This document shows positions 33,646 through 44,387 of a DNA stretch of 64,000 bases, piece by piece. The first letter of the stretch is position 1, and every line of letters begins with the position of its first letter. Under the pieces are notes generated by a model, which saw only the letters and a program-made list of their open reading frames with translations, was not told the DNA's origin and searched no databases. Source of the stretch: Haliclona indistincta (lineage: Eukaryota; Porifera; Demospongiae; Haplosclerida; Chalinidae); assembly GCA_964017065.1 (NCBI GenBank), contig OZ024786.1:4317781-4381780 (forward strand), given 5' to 3'. Made by a program: the position numbers and the translations under genes.

Positions 33646-34241
33646 TCAAGGGCGTATAGAGAGAAGAGGGCATGCAACGCCAATACCGGCAATACAAACA
33701 TCTAAATTTTTATTGTTACTAAAAATAGTCATTTCCGGTATCAATTATTTTTGGAATATACGGGAAGAGAACGGAATCTGACATCACATGTTTTCTCAGT
33801 ACATTGTATGCGAGTACTAGAAGAACAGCAATGCAACACTACGACGCCACGCGGAGCACAACAACTGAAACGAAGATGGATCGTAAATTCTTCGCCACTC
33901 TTTGATACCGCCCGTCGTTTGTTGCTACAAAAGTGTTCCGATTCAGGTCACGGTTCTTGCGAAAGTGCAGTGAGTACGATGGTAGTCGAGCCCGTGAGCT
34001 CTCCGACAGCGACAGCCAGTACTTAGTAGCCAGCCAGTACTTTATCAGCCATGTGGTTTAGCAGCCTGGGCGATCACGAGTACAGCGTTTGGCGGGCGAA
34101 TTCGCGCGCTACAATGACGCAATTAACGTTTAATGGACTTAGCGTGATGTCACATCCGCGTGGGCGGCAAACTATCTTTAGTAACAATAAAAATTTAGAT
34201 ATCTGAGCGTTGCATGCCCTCTTCTCTCGATACGCCCTTGA
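33646..34241. mobile_element. MITE, 596 bp, present in both duplication copies
   Basis: The termini TCAAGGGCGTATAGAGAGAA and the inverted right end TCAAGGGCGTATCGAGAGAA match, and inverted similarity continues for about 60 bases into TCTAAATTTTTATTGTTAC. ATGTA flanks both ends (33641-33645 and 34242-34246). The 91-codon frame at 33751-34026 starts with TTG inside the element and is not supported as a gene. The homologue is 47456-48051. Confidence 0.8.
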
Positions 34242-34812
34242 ATGTATACAATGACCATCAGCTTAAAGTAGATTCTATTCAATAATGGTGAGTCAGTTTG
34301 GACCAGCTCCTTCCAGTAAAGAAATTAAAAAGGATTTCTAACGAAATCAAAAGGATGTAGGATAAAGAAATTTACCACTGATCCAGAATGTAAACCAACA
34401 AGATACTAGAACAGAATGGTAACTAAAATGCTAGGATTAATATATCATTACTATACTAACTGTCACAGAAGTGTCATAAGTGAACATGGTTAGAAAGAGG
34501 GAGGAAATCTGCACACACGTGCGCATAACAATACACAAGCTATCAATAAGACAGACAGCGAGAACATGATAATATCAGCAACAAGCTTGAAGTTAGACAG
34601 TAGTTCAGTATACATATACATTTACAGCTAGACAGGTAAGTTACAAAACAAGGCGTCAATACTAGCAATTGCAGGTGAAGGCCAACTAAGAGTAAGTGTA
34701 GAATGATCCTCTCTGCCTATGTTAGTCAAATTACAAATAGTAATTCTATGTGGTTCTGAAAATAATAATGTTTAAGTGATACAAGTTGACACCTTCCAAT
34801 TGCAAATGACCT
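34242..34812. other. Duplicated sequence without a recognised gene
   Basis: Collinear with 48052-48622 and A/T-rich. A short phrase (ttacagctagacaggtaagt) is shared with K. Confidence 0.5.
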
Positions 34813-34816
34813 TTAA

Positions 34817-35399
34817 GGTGGCGGTGCAAGGACTTAATATTCAAATTATTCATAGTTACATGGTTACATTATTGTGGTTGAATAACTATTTATAAACAAA
34901 CCGATCTCCCATAAGAGTATGGCAGAAATAATACACGGATGGTTTGTACACGTTTTCTCGACTTTTGAGCAAGAGATCGACGCGCTGTAAACGCAGTGCT
35001 ATTCAGTAGCATCTTGCGCACAAACGTACAGAGCGAATTTTCGTAATAGCGCTTACTTTTTTTACAGCGTAGTTTTTTCTAGTGCACGAACGCTGCTTTG
35101 CTACCTTCGCGAACGAATATCGACAAATCGCTCTGTACGTTTCTGCGCAAGATGGTACTGAATAGTACTGCGTTTACAGCGCGTCGATCTCTAGCTCAGA
35201 AGTCGAGAAAACGTGTACAAACCATGTAGCAGAAGCGAGGTCTTTTGTGCGTACCCGAGAGCGTCACCAGCTCGCCATAGTTGCACGGCAGGTAGTGTTA
35301 GACTTGGTCTAATCAATAAAAGCACTTTTGTGCATATATGCTAAGCTGAAAACAAGATGCAGCACATCAAAGTCCCCCATAAATTCATGCACCGCCCCC
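34817..35399 (+). mobile_element. TTAA MITE (piggyBac-like), 583 bp, insertion 1
   Basis: Bounded by TTAA at 34813-34816 and 35400-35403. The ends are GGTGGCGGTGCAAGGAC and the inverted right end GGGGGCGGTGCATGAA. The interior is a large inverted repeat (ggtttgtacacgttttctcg ... gagaaaacgtgtacaaacca). The orthologous site in copy 2 is an unoccupied single TTAA at 48623-48626. Confidence 0.9.
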
Positions 35400-35403
35400 T
35401 TAA

Positions 35404-36213
35404 GCCAGCATTTTAGTGCTGTTTTGAGTTAAGCAAAAACCATTTACTGTTTGATTGTCACGAAGTTTGGAGGCTTATCTTTGATCCATGCTAATGTAGG
35501 AAGCCAAAAAGGACAGAAATTTTAGTGTTTTTGAGTTGAAAATCGCTTTAAGCTGAGAATTCAACAGCTTTGCGAGTTAAGAAAAACCCCTGGATATATG
35601 GATAGCCGAATACTTGTAGTTTTTACAAGTTTTTTAACTAGCGTGATACGTCCATCCATGCGCAAACGCAGTCGTCGAGAACACCAACTTTTAGCTGTCA
35701 CTTCGACTCTCTGCCGTGTTATAATGATATTCATCCAATATGAGCGTTTATCGATTACGCATTTCTGAGTGCGCTACGCTGCTAATCGTCGAGCGGCAAG
35801 AATGGCGCCGATCAAAATCTGTGTTTTGCGCTTTGCCCGTTCTTAAGCGTGCTTCTGCAGCATAGATACTAGCTAAGCTCGAGGAAATAATAACCACTAA
35901 GCCTCGTTGTGGCGCTAGACAGTGGCTGCTGTGTCGTAGGTGTGGTTCGTCGTGACGTCGTACAAATTGTTATGATGTCACAAACATGGCGCTATTGTAC
36001 TAGCTTCAATGGGAGAGAGCTGTAGAGCATCGTGTGTCTTGTATTTTCTCATGGTCAAAGTTGCAATCTGCATTAATGCAATAGAAATAGCGATGTAGAA
36101 AGTTTTGTTGACTAAATTACAAAATCAGATGAGTGCCCTCTTTAGGCTGTAAGCACTGTATAATTTAGTATTATTTTATGAATATTTAATTAGCCAAACT
36201 GTTAACCGTCCTC
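35404..36213. other. Duplicated spacer between two inverted MITEs
   Basis: Collinear with 48627-49459. I see no reading frame. In copy 1 it forms the loop of an approximately 2-kb inverted repeat made by the two flanking MITEs. Confidence 0.6.
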
Positions 36214-36217
36214 TTAA

Positions 36218-36800
36218 GGGGGCGGTGCATGAATTTATGGGGGACTTTGATGTGCTGCATCTTGTTTTCTGCTTAGCATATATGCACAAAAGTGCTTTTA
36301 TTGATTAGACCAAGTCTAACACTACCTGCCGTGCAACTATGGCGAGCTGGTGACGCTCTCGGGTACGCACAAAAGACCTCGCTTCTGCTACATGGTTTGT
36401 ACACGTTTTCTCGACTTCTGAGCTAGAGATCGACGCGCTGTAAACGCAGTACTATTCAGTACCATCTTGCGCAGAAACGTACAGAGCGATTTGTCGATAT
36501 TCGTTCGCGAAGGTAGCAAAGCAGCGTTCGTGCACTAGAAAAAACTACGCTGTAAAAAAAGTAAGCGCTATTACGAAAATTCGCTCTGTACGTTTGTGCG
36601 CAAGATGCTACTGAATAGCACTGCGTTTACAGCGCGTCGATCTCTTGCTCAGAAGTCGAGAAAACGTGTACAAACCATCCGTGTATTATTTCTGCCATAC
36701 TCTTATGGGAGATCGGTTTGTTTATAAATAGTTATTCAACCACAATAATGTAACCATGTAACTATGAATAATTTGAATATTAAGTCCTTGCACCGCCACC
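36218..36800 (-). mobile_element. TTAA MITE (piggyBac-like), 583 bp, insertion 2, inverted
   Basis: The same element as 34817-35399 in the opposite orientation and of the same length, bounded by TTAA at 36214-36217 and 36801-36804. Copy 2 has a single TTAA at 49460-49463. In rows compared the two elements are almost identical. Confidence 0.9.
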
Positions 36801-36804
36801 TTAA

Positions 36805-38595
36805 GGTTATACCGATGGCAAGCAAGTGCCGTTCGCAAATTTTGACAACAAAATGTAGCTCATCGATAATTATGATTTAGTTTCATAAAAATTAATACTA
36901 TTCTTTATCTACCTACTAGTGTATGAGCGACTCTTGTGCGTGCTCCGGTTTCATCAGGAGAATCGTTCAGTTGCAGTGACTAGAATCGCTATTCATTGCG
37001 TGTAACAAAGGCATGATCACATGATAGAACAGTTGCCATGACAACAGAAACCGACAAACGAACAATATCGCTTACAATAGGTAAGTGTAGTGTAGGCAGT
37101 GTTTGACAAAGATATTTAATGTAACAAAGGTACATGTAAAAGACAGCTAATTATAAGGCTTACAATAGGTAAGGTAGTGCTAATTAAAAGGCTTACAATA
37201 GGTAAGGTAGTGCTAATTATAAGGCTTACAATAGGTAAGGTAGTGTTTGACAAAGATATTCAATGTAACAAAGGTAAAAGACAGCTAATTATAATAAGGC
37301 TAATCAAAGTAATTATTCACAGTATATCAAAATCAATTTGAGGAATCAACTCATTTTTCACTTCTAAAGCAAGTTGTAGTTAAATTGACTAACAACCACA
37401 GATTCCAAACAAGACATACAAAATGAATAATAATGCATGTGATACACTGATCTTACGAGTCACCGAGAACATTTACATGCAGTGACAATACATAAAGTCA
37501 ACATTCATTCGTTGGTAGAAGTACTCACCAGTGTGATGAGGGCCGGAACAAAGAAGAGGGGCGGAGCCAACTGTAGAAAGAGAGAAATAATAAACAGAAG
37601 TAGATTTAGTCAACAAAACCCAAACAAAAGCAGCAGTAAGCTAGCAAAATATGAAACGTACAACAACACAGTGAACTGGTCGTCGTATACATGGACAATA
37701 CAAAGAGACTTTAAACAGCAGTGTTAGGAGAGGCAGTAAGGGAAGGCAAACTTTCACTACATATTCGTAACACACCACACAGTGGGAAATACAATTAGAG
37801 CTTGGTGCACAGCAACTAAGCTAACCAAGTCGCTATCTACAATTAAGACAACCAAGTGTGTTAGTCTACACACTAACCAAGTCGTTGTCCCCTATCTAAA
37901 ACACAAGAGTCAGGCCACAGTTGATAGGCACATGGCTACGACACAACAAGGTACAAATGTGTGAATAGGTCAGGTTATGCAACTACAATGTGCATAAGCT
38001 TACAGGAGATTGACGTCAATGATGGTCAGTCAGTTGACATTATGCTACACGTGTAAGTATGAACACACTAACAGAGTATGCTTGCTATTTCCGATTCAGT
38101 TTTCTGAAGCCAATAGGATCAGAGGTTCAGTATACAAATAAAAATACCTCCCACACAACAAGAGTCACTGTGAGAGCTAATGTTTCAAGATGTGATTCAG
38201 AGGCTTTCTTAGTAGCTTTACATGCTCTATTACGCTCTTGTCTCACGGGACGAAATTTAATCCCAAATCTCCCAATAATCCCATGTAGTTCCCCGGCTGG
38301 GGGTAGTGGGGCATAACAATGATAGGCACATAAAACCTGCACTACACTGGGGGAACACTTTAGTAAGTGGCTTCTTACGACACCACTAGGATCACCTTAA
38401 CAATCGAGACAATCGCACTGGTTGACTGTAAACAGGGTATACGTACAGTACAGAAGGACTGGCGTTCCTGACTTCCTGCAGCGTTTACAAGTAATAATGA
38501 ACTTAAAAGAACATAATCAAGATTTGAAAAACTCACCAAGAGAACTGGCTGAGTACAAGAGAACGAAGATTGAACAAGATACAACTTCCTTTGGC
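36805..38595. other. Duplicated sequence, short repeats, possible small exons
   Basis: 37142-37250 has about three units of aggcttacaataggtaaggt with spacing near 38 bp. 37300-38100 shares phrases with K and F. On the minus strand, 38127-38342 and 38375-38560 have GT donors and AG acceptors around short open stretches, including a hydrophobic LETLALTVTLVVW before a GGTATTT donor. These could be exons of a membrane protein continuing from 42277, but the chain is not demonstrable. Collinear with 49464-51257. Confidence 0.4.
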
Positions 38596-38601
38596 TAGCT
38601 A

Positions 38602-38753
38602 CCGTAGATTGCAAATCCGTTGTCTCAAGCTCACAACCATAGCACGCTACGCATGCGCATTTGACTGTACAAAGCCATTTACATTTCGTCAATGCGCATG
38701 CGTCTTGATGGAAAAGCTATGCAAAAAGTTGACAACTGACTTGCAAATTACGG
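38602..38753. mobile_element. TA-flanked MITE (mariner-like), 152 bp
   Basis: TA at 38600-38601 and 38754-38755 flank ends CCGTAGATTGCAAATCC and, inverted, CCGTAATTTGCAAGTCA. Copy 2 has the uninterrupted gctagctatagtc at about 51248-51260 with one TA. The TA target and short size fit a Tc1/mariner-type MITE. Confidence 0.85.
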
Positions 38754-38849
38754 TATAGTCTAGTAGCGTGCAAGAGCAACCGAACGCGCATGTGCAATAA
38801 AAGCGCACTGATTAGAGTTTAGCGAGAACGCGGTTTGCACGCTAGCGCT

Positions 38850-39568
38850 TAGCCTCGCCTCCAGGCCACTCCCCCAAAGCTGAGAGATGGCCTGGTACAG
38901 ACTGTCTGCGCATGCTCCAAAATTACACCAAAACTGGTGTAATTAGTAAAACACCGTGTACGTTCCGTGAATTTGTTCGCGCACGTTTAGATATACGTCC
39001 GTTCCATTTTACATCAACAATGACTAGCGCTACTGTCGACTGCTACCGATACCTTCAATGACGCTGTAAAATATGCTCTTGAGAGAGTTGGCAAAGCTGG
39101 AATGGTGCTGCTCGAACGCGATATTACAGCAACGCAGGCTGTGCTGTCTGGCACCACATAGCTGTAGTATCGCGTACGAGCAGCGCTCGGCGAAAACATC
39201 GCACGGATTCCTGCACAGATGGCAGATGAGCATGCTCGAACAGTTTTAGCTTCGTACCTTTCGCACAACTAAAGAAAGAGTGTATACAATCAATCGTGCT
39301 TAGTCTTCACAGGGCGAGTTCGTAGCTCCGCGATGGCTAACACTGCATTGCTGAAATTTGCTATATTCGATGCCTATCAATAGGCAAGCAAACTGCACGC
39401 AGCGACTCTGTCTGCACGAATACCCATGGCTAGGAAAATACAGCTACTTGCAAAAGTCATGAATATAATTAATTCCCCACCTTAATTATCAGTTAAGATA
39501 TTGCGCGCATGCGTAGACAGTCTGTACCAGGCTATATTATTATGATATCTAGCCTGGAGGCGAGGCTA
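38850..39568. mobile_element. MULE-like MITE, 719 bp, 9-bp target duplication
   Basis: GCTAGCGCT occurs at 38841-38849 and 39569-39577, and once at 51341-51349 in copy 2. The termini TAGCCTCGCCTCCAGGC are identical inverted repeats, and a second inverted block (GCCTGGTACAGACTGTCT) lies inside each. The 9-bp duplication suggests Mutator-like mobilisation. No transposase frame is present. Confidence 0.9.
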
Positions 39569-40129
39569 GCTAGCGCTGTAATGCCTGTGGCAGTGCAGAT
39601 CTCTGTAGTATGTCTTTGATGAGCTGTTGCTCTGCATTATTGTATAGCTCCAATATTCATGTATGAAAGGGAAGATTTGATTCTTTTCTGTGAGGAATTT
39701 CCGCCAGTTTCTGTCTCTGTTTAGACGGTTAGACCCTGATACTGTGGATAACCATTGATATTGTAGGCAATACTACATCCTAGGCCTGTTGATTATATAA
39801 TGAAAAGAAATTATAAAACATTTACCTGGCCAGTGAAACTAGTCGACTAAAAATCTTGATCGGTATTATTTTATTGTTAAAATACCTGAGGATATTGACT
39901 CGTAGAGTATGCTGAAAGGTACATTGGGAGATTCTTGCATCACAGACACTTCAAATCCATAGCAAAATTAATTCTCAATACAGGCATTATTTAATTACCA
40001 AAGGTATACTGTAAGAGACAGTATTCCGCCATAACTAATTCTTTAACCTGACCGATAATAGACAAAAATTTCAACAGAAAATAATTAAATATGCCACAAC
40101 AATAGCTATAGAGCAAATAACTGGTGTTG

Positions 40130-40690
40130 TAAGAATGTGTGACAGTTGACAGTTTAGATAGGGGCGTAGAGATGAGAACACTTGACAACACTTGACCTTT
40201 ACCCACTGTACAAAGCAAAGCATGTTGCAATTCAAAACAAGACAATAGTTCTTACCTGAGCTTTCTTTAGCTATAGGTGTAGAGCCGTGAACACAACACT
40301 TGACCTACAGTTCAAAACAGACCATTATTACAATAACAATTCTTACCTGAGCTTTCTTTAGACATAAGTGTTGAGACGAGAACACTTGACCTACAAAACA
40401 GATAATGTTACAATCCAAAACAAAACAATTCCTACCTGAGCTTTCTTTGAATATAGGTGTAGAGCCGTGAACACTTGAAACACTTGACCTACTGTACAAA
40501 ACAAAGCATGTTACGATTCAATAGTTCTTACCTGAGCTTTCTTTGGATATAGGTGTAGAGCCGTGAACACTGACAACAGTTGACCTACAGTACAAAAAAG
40601 ACCAAGTTACAATCCAAAACAAAGCAATTCTTACCTGAGCTTTCTTTAGATATAGGTGAATTAGGTGGTGTTGAGACGAGAACACTTGAC
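40130..40690 (-). other. Array of six exon-like units with conserved splice signals (copy 1)
   Basis: On the minus strand six similar segments each follow an AG acceptor and start GTCAAGTGTT (one GTCAACTGTT). The first five end AAAGAAAGCTCAG before GTAAGA, or GTAGGA in one. Their spans are 40635-40690 (56), 40532-40584 (53), 40436-40488 (53), 40347-40390 (44), 40256-40304 (49), and a longer last one starting at 40196. The gaps are 42-59 bases, the size of very short introns. Lengths are not consistently divisible by three, so use as coding exons is uncertain; alternative or untranslated exons are possible. The same array is in copy 2 at 51930-52511. Confidence 0.55.
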
Positions 40691-40711
40691 CTACTGCACA
40701 AACAGACAAAA

Positions 40712-41150
40712 CAGACTCTGTTCCATTGTTCCACTATTGCACTATCAGTGACTCTGTTCTATTGTTCCACTATCTCCTAATACACACTATTGCACTACCA
40801 GTGACTCTGTTCCATTGTTCCACTATTGCACTATCAGTGACTCTGTTCCATTGTTACACTATCTCCTAATACACACTATTGCACTACCGGTGACTCTGTT
40901 CCATTGTTCCACTATTGCACTATCAGTGACTCTGTTCTATTGTTCCACTATCTCCTAATACACACCATTGCACTACCAATGACTCTGTTCCATTGTTACA
41001 CTATCTCCTAATACACACTATTGCACTACCAGTGACTCTGTTCCATTGTTCCACTATCTCCTAATACACACTATTGCACTACCAGTGACTCTGTTCCATT
41101 GTTACACTATCTCCTAACACACACTATTGCTCTACCAGAGACTCAGAGTT
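40712..41150. repeat. Composite minisatellite (GACTCTGTTCCATTGTTCC)
   Basis: Units alternate between about 36 bp (ending tattgcactatcagt) and about 51 bp (with ctatctcctaatacacac). Copy 2 (52533-52835) has fewer units. The array sits just upstream, on the minus strand, of the exon-like units. Confidence 0.9.
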
Positions 41151-41396
41151 ATTGACTTGTACAAAACCGATACATAAACACATAATACTACTCACAAGTG
41201 TATAATGACTTACAAAATAAAAAAAATTGTATTTGTATTCTGAGCCATTGTCTAATATCAGTTGCTTTTCTGTGTTCATCAACTCTCTCTAGTGCGGTGA
41301 TAATAGTGTTCCATGTGTATGGTAGTGTCTCTTCTCATCTCCATTGTTCAAACACCTTAGCAAAGAGCCGTATATGATTGCTGTACTCTGTGTCGT

Positions 41397-41740
41397 TAGC
41401 CTCGTTCCCAGGCCTTTGATAGAATTGAAGGCCTGGTAACAATTGCACGCGCATGCGCGAAAATGATAGTAAATTTCAGTAATTTACTACGTAAAACAAC
41501 ATTAACATTCGTTAAAAGTAGGGAAAAGCACGCTGATTATACACGGACGACTGGTAGCACATTGACTTTCCAAAGCCAGTGAGGAACCAAGCGAAGACGT
41601 CACTGCCTTGGGATAGACATAAATATAACAAAGAGCACCTAAATGTCCATTCGCACGTGATCGCGCGATTTGAGCGAAAGTTTACGCATGCGCGTGCAAT
41701 TGTTACCAGGCCTTCTATCAAAGGCCTGGGAACGAGGCTA
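41397..41740. mobile_element. MULE-like MITE, 344 bp, 9-10-bp target duplication
   Basis: TCTGTGTCGT is found at 41387-41396 and 41741-41750 and once in copy 2 (53092-53101). The inverted termini start TAGCCTCGTTCCCAGGCC and extend about 60 bases through TTGCACGCGCATGCG. It is the same terminal family as 38850-39568 and 63588. The 107-codon minus frame at 41512-41835 spans the element edge and is not a gene. Confidence 0.9.
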
Positions 41741-42027
41741 TCTGTGTCGTATGCTTCTAGAATGGGCATATCGATCTGTAAGTGTATCCCAACTTCGAAC
41801 CATTTGACCGGTCTCTTCCGAGCAACATGAGTCATCAGTTCATGTATCTCTGGACTCTCAGATAGTCAGGAAAGATAAGATCATTTTCATGCATTTTCAT
41901 TATAATTATTAACCTTGAGTTGCTGTATGATGAACTGCTGTACCTGCTAATCTAGTTTCTGTTGTTCCTATAGCAACATAAGAGATCAACTAATACATTG
42001 TGGTCTTCATGCAAACTGCCTCTTTAC

Positions 42028-42277
42028 CTTTGATCCACTTGTTTATCCAGGTCTGCCTAGGACGAGTGGGAACACCATGACAAATTCCACTATTCATCTT
42101 TGGTAAATACTCCGCTGCATGAGGGCTTGTCTCACTATTGCAGAAGCAAGGGAAGAAGAGATCATTGAGTACTCTGGCGTTGCTGTTGTAATGGAGACCC
42201 TGGATGACAGCTGCCACGACACTTGAGACACTGAGGAAGACGACTATGAAGGAGGCAGCTATGACATAGTTTGTGAT
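42028..42277 (-). CDS. Membrane-protein exon (copy 1), unknown family
   Basis: The exon lies between a TATCTGTCAG acceptor (AG at 42278-42279) and a GTAAAG donor (42022-42027). It is open in phase 0 for 83 codons and exits in phase 1. The first 25 residues (NYVIAASFIVVFLSVSSVV) form a clear hydrophobic transmembrane helix. They are followed by a Cys- and Pro-containing segment and a basic WINKWIK end. Three residues differ from the copy 2 exon (53381-53630): E/G, V/L and R/K. No family recognised. Downstream exons could lie in the 40.1-40.7 kb array. Confidence 0.45.
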
Positions 42278-42324
42278 CTGACAGATATAAAGCTATCTAT
42301 ACATGTACACTATGATTGAAGTCA

Positions 42325-42440
42325 CATGCACACACCACTCACTCGCTCACTCACTCGCTCACACCACTTACTAGCTCACACCACACACTCACTCGCTCGC
42401 TCGCTCACTCCTCACACCACTCACTCACTCACACGCACAT
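42325..42440. repeat. CACT/CGCT simple repeat
   Basis: Repeats of CACTCACTCGCT and relatives between the membrane exon and the kinase-like gene. The copy 2 tract at 53690-53813 differs in unit number. Confidence 0.9.
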
Positions 42441-42569
42441 CTAACGTCATTTTAACACTTTATAAAGGGTTAAACGGGATTCAATAACAAAATCAATAGC
42501 AATGCAATAACATGATTATAGTTGAGGAATTGATCGAGGAACAAACATTTAATATTAATTAGTTGAGGA

Positions 42570-44083
42570 TTAGTATATTAGTCGTGATTTTAAAACATCA
42601 GCCAATGGTTTATTCTGTCCAACAGTTTGAAACAACTCGGAGGCAGCAAAAAGACTTTCTTCCCAGTTTCCACGTTCGACAAGTTCGCACATAAACGGAT
42701 AATTTTCAAACAACCGTTTTGATACAATCTCCTCATCTTCAGTGTCAGGATAGACAATTCGAGCAATCAATAACCCAAATTGTTTCCAATCCAGCTGAGC
42801 ATAACACCAATCTTCTTTCACTTTTTCATACATTTCACCTATGTACATGTTTGCTGCAATGAGCTCTGAAGGTCTAGATCGATCCAAGTCGATCAGCATC
42901 ACTCTGAATTTTGATTTCTCATTAACAAAGCATATGTTAGGAAGACGTATGTCCAGATGGGCAACACCATGATCATGTAATTCCTTTATGGCTATTGCAG
43001 TGTTACGTACAAAGTCCTCGAGACATTGCGTAACTTGGTCACTGCTGAGAGGAGAAAGGAACCTCTTGTTGCGAAAGAATGTAGAATGCAAAGCTACCAC
43101 AAAAGAAGGAACAGCTGTGTAGTTCATGCGATGACCTTCGATACAAAATGACGTCAGGTACTCTCTGTCTAATGAATTTGGGAGACACTTCCATACGTAC
43201 TCTTCACTTTGGAACAATAAAGAATGAGGAGTAGGTATTTGGGTAAACTCTCCGTCAACTTGAAGTGCACAACTAACTTCAGCTAATTCTTTACAAGAGA
43301 GACGCATGAAATATTTTTTCATTGGCTTTTCAGCAGAACTCAAGTACCCCAATACATTAGTGAACGCTTCTTCGATTTCAGACTGCACGTTTTCCATCTT
43401 TAGAGGTTCAAAAGCGACTTGGAACATCATGTTTTTAACACAAGTAAAAGACACGCTCACTTTCGTCACACATGTCTTGAGTTCGTCCGTAGAAGTAGCA
43501 TACTTGGGAAATGTAAATCCCACACAGTGAGTTACTTCTGGATTTAAACAACGCAACAACCTCAGCTGGTCAATTACATCCACGGCTGTCTGTGATACAG
43601 AATTCTTGTAGGGACTCGAGTGTATTTCTATCAACAGCAATGGGACATCGAATGGGTCTTCACCATCTTTCCGTAAATAAACAGCACCATCAGGCCTGTT
43701 GTGGATCGAGAACAGAAATGACACCAGAGTAGAAACGAATGCTTTACATTCAAGGTCTGCTTCATACCTCAACGTCGTGTTAATTGGTAGCAGCAAAGAG
43801 AATTGTTCTTCCACCAGCTTTTGAATCCAAGCAATTGGATCTGTGTTAGCATTCTCTCCGTGAAATACACTCTGTGAGTAAGAATTTCTTTCGGTTGTTG
43901 GAAACTTGTAATGTTCAAATAAGTCTCCAAGGTTGTACAACTCTACACGAGTCTTGAGATTATGTGCATCTAGAATGCTCCAATTGTTAAGCGTGTTCAC
44001 AAAACTATTGTTAGCGATGAAGTCAAACGGACGAGACTGACACGATGATGGAGACAGTAACATTATGTCGTTGAGAGGGTGGC
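42570..44083 (-). CDS. Nuclease-like plus kinase-like fusion protein (copy 1), about 500 aa
   Basis: The frame is open over 514 codons from 44114, but that first codon is TTG. A CACTGTAG acceptor puts the likely exon start at 44083 in phase 1, or translation could start at ATG 44063. In the 514 numbering, residues about 95-235 resemble a PD-(D/E)XK-type domain: RPDGAVYL (Asp142) and LLLIEIH (Glu163), with His165 where Lys is usual. Residues about 325-500 are kinase-like: HGVAHLDIRLPN has the catalytic-loop Asp388 and Asn393, LIDLD (409-411) replaces DFG, and DWKQFGLLI resembles subdomain IX. A glycine-rich loop is not evident. Nuclease-like plus kinase combinations occur in CR-type effectors. 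Activity of either domain is uncertain. Its duplicate at 53947 is identical in protein sequence. Confidence 0.7.
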
Positions 44084-44292
44084 CTACAGTGTAATGAGGA
44101 TAAATGAAACACAAAAATTAACAGATATGAAGAGAGAGACTACAGTGGTTTCATGATTTCTTGCAAGGGCGAAGCGTGAAGCGTGCTAATGCATTAAGTA
44201 TTTGAAGTACTTGCCGCAAGCATGAGATCGATAATTGCCTGGATTGGACTGCAGACGCTGCGTGTACTGTCACGGCATTTGTGTCCGGGAGA

Positions 44293-44387
44293 TTTGGTCC
44301 ACCCGGACAAAAATCTTCAAAAAATTTGTTCCGGCAGAAAAAAATCTCTGACAATGCTATCGAGATATTTTGGTCCGGGTGGACCAA
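44293..44387. repeat. Hairpin with 20-base arms (TTTGGTCCACCCGGAC)
   Basis: TTTGGTCCACCCGGACAAAA at 44293-44312 is inverted at 44368-44387. It lies upstream of the kinase-like gene and is also present in copy 2 at 55670-55764. It may be a tiny MITE or a structured leader element. Confidence 0.8.

Noticed and set aside
33751..34026. 91-codon frame conserved at 47561-47836
   Set aside because: It begins with TTG inside a MITE present in both duplicates, so conservation reflects the duplication alone.
42028..44083. One gene joining the kinase-like frame and the membrane exon
   Set aside because: The kinase-like frame ends in a stop at 42570 before the simple repeat and the membrane exon has its own acceptor. 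Nothing links them except strand.
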